Origin: Pseudoxanthomonas sp. Root630
Lineage (GTDB): Bacteria > Pseudomonadota > Gammaproteobacteria > Xanthomonadales > Xanthomonadaceae
Assembly (NCBI RefSeq): GCF_001427585.1
Contig: NZ_LMGY01000016.1
Location: 397,440 to 461,439, forward strand
Length of the DNA stretch: 64,000 nucleotides
Direction: 5' to 3'
The position numbers were made by a program, and so were the translations under genes. Numbering within the stretch: the first letter of the stretch is position 1; each line of letters begins with the position of its first letter. This document shows, piece after piece, positions 58,619 through 64,000 of the stretch. The notes under the pieces were generated by a model that was not told where the DNA came from, made no database searches, and worked only from the letters and a program-made list of their open reading frames with translations.

Positions 58619-60460
58619 TCAGCGCACTACGACAGGCTGTTCCGCCCACTCCTCGACGCTGCCATCGCCTCCGGTGATCCGCAAACCCAGCCAGTAGCGG
58701 CCGGGCGGCAGGCCGCCGGCATCGACATCCGCTTTGAACTGCACGCGCGGCATCCGCGGATCTCGCGACCCGTTCTTGAGGAAGCCCCTCAGCCACTCGT
58801 TCGCGCCGGCATCCTCGGCAACGGCGATCACGCGCCCCTCCAGCGTAATCTCCACCTTCGCAACCCCCGCCACGTCCTTCACCGCCCAGCCGCTGACGCT
58901 GAAGCGGCGCTCCAGCGCGGCGCCTGGCGCGGGCGCATCGATGTGGGCCACCGCGGGCGTGATGCAGGCCCCGTCGTCACGCATCGGGGGCAGCTCGAAC
59001 AGCAGGAATCGGCGGGCACCGCGGTCGATGTTGACGATGCGCGCTGGCGGCAGCCCGCCAACCATCATGCAGACCTGCTGGTAGCGCGCGAGCAATGCAC
59101 TGAACTTCACGTCCGTCGCCCCGACGACCAGCAGCGTCGGCGCGACCCGCTCGCCCCCATCGCGCAAGCCCCACACCTCCAACTGCGGTGCGCGGCCATG
59201 TTTGTGGTTCAACGGATGGTCGAGCACACGGATGTCGGCATCCTCGAGCGCGAAACCCAGTTCCGCACCCGTCTTGAAACTGTCGGCCAGCAACACCGTG
59301 CCTTGCGGCATCCCCGCCTGCGCTGCCCGCACTTCGGCCGCCAGCGTGTCCCAGCCGGTGAAGTTCTCGGGGTAGTACTTGCCGCCGGCAAGCTGAGTGC
59401 GGACTCCGGGCATCGACACGGCAACGTAGTAGCCCAGCATCAGGACTGCGCCGGCACCTGCCAGACACCACGTCGCCCTGCGCCGGCCGGCCGACCATTC
59501 GCGCAGGAGCAGGGGAACGACGGCAAGCAACGCGAGGTAGCCCGGCAACGGCCAGTGGAAGCTCACGCGCTCGTTGTCGGCGAAGAAGCCGAGCACGAAG
59601 AAGCCGAACGTGGAGATCGCGCCCAGCAGCGCGAAGTAACGCCACGCCGCCCCCTCTCCTTCGTCGCTCCGCACGCCGCGCATGCAGACCACCAGCATCG
59701 CCCAGAACAACAGCGGCGTCGCCATCGCGGCCTGCACCAACAGGAAGCGCGCGCCATCGGCGTGGAAGCTCCATGGGTGGCGGTCCAGTAGCTGGAACCG
59801 GAGGCCGGCGTCCGCGTGTTCGATGTTCCAGGCCAGCAAGGGGACCCACGCTAGCACGCCCACCGCGAGCGCGCCCCAGACACGCGCATCGCGCAGCACT
59901 TTCCGTCCTTCCGGCAACCACAGCAACGCGATCAGCCCCACGCCGATCACGCCTGCGAAGCGATAGTGGCTGAGCGCACCCAGCGCCAGGCCCAGCGCGA
60001 GTTCGACCAGCGCGGCCAGGGAGGCGCCGCGCAGCAGGCGCGCGCCCGCGTCGGCGCACAGCACGGCTGCAACCGCCATCGGCACATCCGGCAGGGCCAG
60101 CACGCCCAGCGTGCCCGAGAGCGGCATCAACGCAGCGAGTGTCGCGGCCTGCCACCCCGTTGTCGCATCGGACGCGCGCGTCGCGCATCGCGCGACCAGC
60201 CACGGCAATGCGGCAGCCAGCAAGAGGAACGGTGCACGCACCGCCAACACATGATGGCCGCCGAGTTCGACGCCCAGGCGCGTCAACCACGCGGTCAACC
60301 CCGGCAGGTCCGAATATGCGAGTGCCAGGTGCTGCCCTTCCTGCCAGTAGAAGGCTTCGTCCACGAACAAGGGCAGTCGCGAGGCGATCGCGATCTTGAC
60401 CACCGTCACGGTTATCCACACGGCGAGGAACCACCGTCGCGCGCGTTGTTCTTCGTCCAT
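58619..60460 (-). CDS. GT39-like membrane glycosyltransferase with C-terminal beta domain
   Basis: A 613-residue polytopic membrane protein. The first loop has the DE motif (FVDEAFYWQEGQHLALAYSD, then LPGLTAWLTRLGVELGGHH) that marks GT39/ArnT/PMT enzymes transferring a sugar from polyprenyl phosphate at the periplasmic face. Around ten hydrophobic helices follow. The C-terminal 200 residues are soluble; the final part (RRFSVSGWAVKDVAGVAKVE, ITLEGRVIAVAEDAGANEWL) looks like an Ig-like beta-sandwich, uncommon in this family. ATG 60460 with GGGAAG upstream fits; the open frame beyond it crosses moxR. Substrate unknown. Confidence 0.8.
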   Translation of the reverse strand: MDEEQRARRWFLAVWITVTVVKIAIASRLPLFVDEAFYWQEGQHLALAYSDLPGLTAWLTRLGVELGGHHVLAVRAPFLLLAAALPWLVARCATRASDATTGWQAATLAALMPLSGTLGVLALPDVPMAVAAVLCADAGARLLRGASLAALVELALGLALGALSHYRFAGVIGVGLIALLWLPEGRKVLRDARVWGALAVGVLAWVPLLAWNIEHADAGLRFQLLDRHPWSFHADGARFLLVQAAMATPLLFWAMLVVCMRGVRSDEGEGAAWRYFALLGAISTFGFFVLGFFADNERVSFHWPLPGYLALLAVVPLLLREWSAGRRRATWCLAGAGAVLMLGYYVAVSMPGVRTQLAGGKYYPENFTGWDTLAAEVRAAQAGMPQGTVLLADSFKTGAELGFALEDADIRVLDHPLNHKHGRAPQLEVWGLRDGGERVAPTLLVVGATDVKFSALLARYQQVCMMVGGLPPARIVNIDRGARRFLLFELPPMRDDGACITPAVAHIDAPAPGAALERRFSVSGWAVKDVAGVAKVEITLEGRVIAVAEDAGANEWLRGFLKNGSRDPRMPRVQFKADVDAGGLPPGRYWLGLRITGGDGSVEEWAEQPVVVR

Positions 60461-60503
60461 CTCGCTACACTTCCCGGAACCCACGATCGGAACCGAGAGC
60501 GCG

Positions 60504-61457
60504 ATGTCCGCCATTCCCAGCACCCGCCCTATGCTATCCGAAGGCTTGGCCGATACCCTCAAGCGCGCACAGGCCCAGGTCAACTCGCTGGTGCTGGGCA
60601 AGGCGCATGAAGTGCGTCTGGCGTTCGTCGCGCTGCTGTCCGACGGCCACCTGTTGATCGAGGACCTGCCGGGCCTGGGCAAGACCACCCTGGCCCACGC
60701 CTTGGCGGCCACGCTCGGCCTCACCTTCCAGCGTGTGCAGTTCACCTCGGACCTGCTGCCCGCCGACGTCCTGGGCGTGTCGGTGTACGACGCGCAGGCC
60801 CGTGCCTTCACCTTCCATCCGGGCCCGGTCTTCACCAACGTGCTGCTGGCCGATGAAATCAACCGCGCGCCGCCCCGTACCCAGAGCGCGCTGCTGGAAG
60901 CGATGGCCGAACACCAGGTCACCCTGGACGGCGTGACGCATGCGCTGCCCGAACCGTTCTTCGTCATCGCGACGCAGAACCCCGTTGACCTGTCCGGCAC
61001 CTATCCATTGCCGGACTCGCAACTGGACCGCTTCCTGCTGCGCCTGGCGCTGGGCTATCCCAGTGCGGAATCCGAACGCGCCCTGCTGGCAGGCACCGAC
61101 CGTCGCATGCTGATCGCGCAGGCGATGCCGCTGTTGTCTTCCGACGACGTGATGGCGCTGCGCCAGGCTGTCGGCGAGGTGCATGCCAGCGATGCCCTGA
61201 TCGACTACGTACAAGCGCTGCTCACGCGCAGCCGCCAGCACCCTGGCGTGCGCGTGGGTCTGTCGCCGCGTGCGGGCATCGCACTGCTGAGGGCGGCCAA
61301 GGCCTATGCCTTGCTGCTGGGACGCACGCATGTATTGCCGGACGATGTCCAGGCGCTGTTCGCCGCGGTCGCCACCCACCGCCTGGTGCCCGAAGCCGAG
61401 GCTGCCTCCGCTGCCGCATTGGCCAAGGCCATCCTGCACGCGGTTCCGGTGGACTGA
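60504..61457 (+). CDS. MoxR-family AAA+ ATPase
   Basis: A 317-residue AAA+ ATPase. Walker A is EDLPGLGKTTLAHALA, Walker B NVLLADEINRAPPRTQSALL, with sensor-1 IATQNPVDLSGTYPLPDSQL and the C-terminal lid (SPRAGIALLRAAKAYALLLG). MoxR proteins act as chaperones that mature metal or vWA proteins; here the downstream DUF58 protein is the usual partner. ATG 60504 fits. It opens the moxR-DUF58-tgpA operon. The vWA protein at 2362 lies 58 kb away. Confidence 0.93.
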   Translation: MSAIPSTRPMLSEGLADTLKRAQAQVNSLVLGKAHEVRLAFVALLSDGHLLIEDLPGLGKTTLAHALAATLGLTFQRVQFTSDLLPADVLGVSVYDAQARAFTFHPGPVFTNVLLADEINRAPPRTQSALLEAMAEHQVTLDGVTHALPEPFFVIATQNPVDLSGTYPLPDSQLDRFLLRLALGYPSAESERALLAGTDRRMLIAQAMPLLSSDDVMALRQAVGEVHASDALIDYVQALLTRSRQHPGVRVGLSPRAGIALLRAAKAYALLLGRTHVLPDDVQALFAAVATHRLVPEAEAASAAALAKAILHAVPVD

Positions 61458-61459
61458 GG

Positions 61460-62425
61460 ATGGCGGGCCTGCACGCATCGCTGGCACGCCGGCTGGCCCT
61501 GCTTGCGCGACCGCGCGCGGCCGAGGCACTGCCGGTCCAGCTCGACCGGCGACGTGTGTACGTACTGCCGACAGGCTTCGGCCTGTTCTACGCCGCGCTC
61601 GTGCTGGCGATGGCGCTCGGCGCGCTGAACTACAACAACAATCCCGCGTTGCTGATGGCGTTGCTGCTGGGCGCGACGGCGATGGCGAGCCTCATCTTCG
61701 CCCACCTGCAACTGTCCGGGCTGCGCATGGATGCGGTATCGGCCGATCCGGTGCACGCGGGCGAATCGCTCACGCTGCACATCGCACTCTCGGCGCAGGA
61801 CGGCCGCCTGCGCCGCGGCCTCAGGCTGGATGGCGCGCAGGCCGCCACCTTCGCGCCCGCGATGACCGACGAGGGCACGGTCGTGGAACTCCCGGTGACG
61901 ACGCAGCGGCGTGGCTGGCACGACATCGGCCGGCTGCGCGTATCGACGACGCAACCGCTTGGCCTGGCGCGCGCATGGTCGTGGGTCTGGCCGCCGCCGC
62001 TGCTGGTGTATCCGGCGCCCGAAGTACACGGCCCGCCGCTGCCGGAAGGAGGACGCACCGGCCAGCGCGCGAAGCTCGACCCGACCGGTGACGACGTCCA
62101 TCACCTGCGCGGCTACCGGGCCGGCGACGCGCCACGCACCATCGCGTGGAAGCCGTCGGCGCGGCGCGACATGCTGCTGGTCCGCGAGTACGAACAGCCG
62201 GTCGGCGTCGAAGTGCGGCTCGACTGGGACGCGCTGGGCGCCCTGCCTCACGAGGATCGCATCCGTCGCCTCGCGCACTGGGTGGAACTCGGGGAACGCG
62301 AAGGGCGACGCTATCGGCTCGCCCTGCCCGACCAACCCGCGCTGGGGCCTGCGAACGGCACCCTGCACCGCCATCTCTGCCTGCGCGCCCTGGCGCTGAT
62401 GCCGCATGCCGATCGCCCGTCCTGA
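61460..62425 (+). CDS. DUF58 domain membrane protein
   Basis: A 321-residue protein: two membrane helices (about 35-80, VLPTGFGLFYAALVLAMALG and NNPALLMALLLGATAMASLI) and a cytoplasmic DUF58 domain with the signature EGGRTGQRAKLDPTGDDVHH, LRGYRAGDAPRTIAWKPSAR, and RDMLLVREYEQP. DUF58 is a degenerate vWA-like domain working with the MoxR ATPase. The start follows the moxR stop by 2 bases. Confidence 0.92.
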   Translation: MAGLHASLARRLALLARPRAAEALPVQLDRRRVYVLPTGFGLFYAALVLAMALGALNYNNNPALLMALLLGATAMASLIFAHLQLSGLRMDAVSADPVHAGESLTLHIALSAQDGRLRRGLRLDGAQAATFAPAMTDEGTVVELPVTTQRRGWHDIGRLRVSTTQPLGLARAWSWVWPPPLLVYPAPEVHGPPLPEGGRTGQRAKLDPTGDDVHHLRGYRAGDAPRTIAWKPSARRDMLLVREYEQPVGVEVRLDWDALGALPHEDRIRRLAHWVELGEREGRRYRLALPDQPALGPANGTLHRHLCLRALALMPHADRPS

Positions 62426-64000
62426 CCTTTCCACGCCCGACCCGACGAGCCGGTGGTGGACGCTGGGAAGTGCGGCCCTGTGCCTGCTGGCCTTGCTCCT
62501 GCAGCTGCCGGCCTCGCTGGCGCTCGCGCTCGGGGCCACCGGCATCGTGCTGGCCGTCGCTTCCTGGCGGCGCCCGATGCCGGCCTGGCTTCGCGTGATG
62601 CTGGCGCTGGCGATGCTGGCCGCCGTCTTCTACGTGACGGGAATGCGCTTCGGCCGCGACACCGGCTGCGCGCTGCTGGCCGCCATGCTGGCCATCAAGC
62701 CCACCGAGACACTCAGCCTCCGCGACAACCGCAGCCTGCTGGGCTTCGCGTTCTTCGCGCCATTCGCGGCTTTCCTGCTGGACCAGGGACCGCTGACGAT
62801 GACGCTGGGCCTGCTGGGGATCTGCACCGGGCTGATCGCGCTGCAACGCTTGGCTGATGTCGAGGCGCGCGCCACGGCGGACGCACCCAGCGCATTGCCG
62901 CGCCTGGCCCTGGTCGGTCGTCTGGTATTGATCGGGTTGCCGCTGGTGTTGGCGGCGTTCTGGCTCTTCCCGCGTTTCGCCTCCCCGCTGTGGGGCGTGC
63001 CCGAGCGTGCGCTGGCAAAGCCCGGCCTCGGCGACGAGATGTCGCCCGGCGGCTGGCTCGACCTGATGGCCGACGAAGACCCGGCGTTGCGCGTGCAGTT
63101 CTTCGGGCCCACACCCGCTCCCGGGCAGATGTACTGGCGCGGGCCGGTGCTATGGAATTACGACGGTCGCACCTGGACCCAGGCGCCCTGGCTGCAGGGC
63201 CTTCCGCCCGCGCGCACGCTGCGCAACAGCGTGCAATGGGACTATCAACTCGAGGTCGAGCCCACCGACCGGCGCCAGTTGGTCGCGCTGGACCTGCCGA
63301 TGGCCGCACCGCAAGGTGCCCACCTGGCCAACGACTACGCCATGACGGTGCGCACGCCGTTGAGCGCCCTGACACGCTGGCGCATGCAGTCGTCGGTCCC
63401 CGGCCGTTTCGAGGCGACCTTGCCTGCGTTGCTGCGGCAACAGGCCCTGCAGCTGCCCAATGGCTTCAACCCGCGCACGCGCGCGCTGGCGATGCAGTGG
63501 CGGCGGCAAGCCGGCAACGACGACGATGCCCTGGTGCGGCGTTCCCTGGCGTGGATCCGCGCGGAGTTCGCCTACACCCTGGAAACCCCGCTGCCCGGCA
63601 GGAACGCCGTGGACGAGTTCCTGTTCGACCAGAAGCAAGGCTACTGCGAGCACTTCAGTTCATCGTTCGTCTTCCTCATGCGGGCCGCGGGCGTGCCCGC
63701 GCGCGTCGTCACCGGTTACACGGGCGGCGTCTACAACCGCCTCGGCGGCTACTGGGTCATCCGGCAAATGGATGCGCATGCCTGGGCGGAAGTGTGGCTG
63801 CCGGAGCGCGGCTGGGTGCGGGTTGATCCGACCGCCGCCGTGGCCCCCGAACGCATCTACGACACGCTGGAGGATCAGCTGGGCGAAGGCGTGGACGCAG
63901 GCCGCCTGACGTTGGAGGGCTTCGGCAGCGTCAGCGACTGGCTGCGGCGCGGATGGAACGACCTGGTCCTGGGTTTTGATGCGAGCCGGCAGACACGGTT
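62406..64000 (+). CDS. tgpA: TgpA-like transglutaminase membrane protein, 3' end missing
   Basis: About 531 codons are visible before the right edge; no stop is reached. The N-terminal half is several membrane helices (DUF3488-like: SAALCLLALLLQLPASLALA, FAFFAPFAAFLLD, VLIGLPLVLAAFWLFPRFAS). The periplasmic transglutaminase-like core has the triad: Cys 414 (GYCEHFSSSFV), His in DAHAWAEVW and Asp in RVDPTAAVAP. P. aeruginosa TgpA is essential and periplasmic. ATG 62406 overlaps the DUF58 gene by 20 bases, so the three proteins are translated together. The rest lies beyond the window. Confidence 0.92.
   Translation, partial: MPIARPDLSTPDPTSRWWTLGSAALCLLALLLQLPASLALALGATGIVLAVASWRRPMPAWLRVMLALAMLAAVFYVTGMRFGRDTGCALLAAMLAIKPTETLSLRDNRSLLGFAFFAPFAAFLLDQGPLTMTLGLLGICTGLIALQRLADVEARATADAPSALPRLALVGRLVLIGLPLVLAAFWLFPRFASPLWGVPERALAKPGLGDEMSPGGWLDLMADEDPALRVQFFGPTPAPGQMYWRGPVLWNYDGRTWTQAPWLQGLPPARTLRNSVQWDYQLEVEPTDRRQLVALDLPMAAPQGAHLANDYAMTVRTPLSALTRWRMQSSVPGRFEATLPALLRQQALQLPNGFNPRTRALAMQWRRQAGNDDDALVRRSLAWIRAEFAYTLETPLPGRNAVDEFLFDQKQGYCEHFSSSFVFLMRAAGVPARVVTGYTGGVYNRLGGYWVIRQMDAHAWAEVWLPERGWVRVDPTAAVAPERIYDTLEDQLGEGVDAGRLTLEGFGSVSDWLRRGWNDLVLGFDASRQTR

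Noticed and set aside
1-64000. CRISPR arrays, tRNA or rRNA genes, insertion sequences, prophage genes
   Set aside because: No regularly spaced repeats, no cloverleaf-type genes and no transposase, integrase or phage structural protein were recognised.

Overview
The window is GC-rich bacterial chromosome from a gammaproteobacterium. Gene order points to the Xanthomonadaceae (Pseudoxanthomonas, Luteimonas, Stenotrophomonas or a relative): rpoE-rseA-mucD-lepA-lepB-DUF4845-rnc-era-recO, yceD-rpmF-fabH-fabD-fabG-acpP-fabF-pabB-mltG-tmk-holB-pilZ, and an RlmD/CYTH/NagZ/HPRT/MTIP run. This is inference from synteny and protein sequence; the species cannot be read here. Most of the window is core chromosome. 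I see no tRNA or rRNA gene, no CRISPR array, no insertion sequence and no phage module. No gene-free stretch exceeds 300 bases; the longest is 39343-39624.

Region 1-12.3 kb holds the truncated end of a sialidase-like lipoprotein gene, xseA, a von Willebrand A-domain lipoprotein, a large GAF-GAF-GGDEF-EAL protein, an ECF sigma factor translationally coupled to a one-pass anti-sigma-like protein, a YigZ protein and an ABC half-transporter. The vWA lipoprotein and the anti-sigma-like protein both carry a motif normally seen at the N-terminus of TonB-dependent receptors.

Region 12.3-24.2 kb starts with a DesT/DesC/DesB-type fatty-acid desaturation locus: a TetR regulator divergent from a coupled reductase-desaturase pair, with a perfect palindrome between them. 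Then come an L,D-transpeptidase coupled to aidB, an FAD monooxygenase, a cold-shock gene with clear promoter and terminator, nucleotide salvage genes (mtnP, hpt), nagZ, a CYTH protein, rlmD and a receiver-Hpt protein.

Region 24.2-33.1 kb is a minus-strand housekeeping block: recO, era, rnc, a DUF4845 gene, lepB and lepA (ribosome, RNA processing, secretion). The envelope-stress sigma factor RpoE, its anti-sigma RseA and a MucD protease follow in one coupled run. Region 33.3-39.3 kb holds a fatty-acid beta-oxidation fusion enzyme, a GNAT acetyltransferase, an esterase, several unrecognised small proteins and an OmpR-type response regulator with no kinase beside it.

Region 39.6-47.5 kb is the accessory part. 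A two-gene cassette encodes a peptidoglycan-binding-domain protein and a MACPF/cytolysin-like protein with a C-terminal PASTA domain; neither has a signal peptide. Next is a five-gene arsenic operon (arsR-arsI-arsN2-arsC-aquaglyceroporin) with no active efflux pump. A group of genes I do not recognise follows.

Region 47.7-58.6 kb is the fatty-acid-synthesis and replication cluster. The window ends with yceF (maf), a GT39-like membrane glycosyltransferase and a MoxR-DUF58-transglutaminase operon that runs off the right edge.
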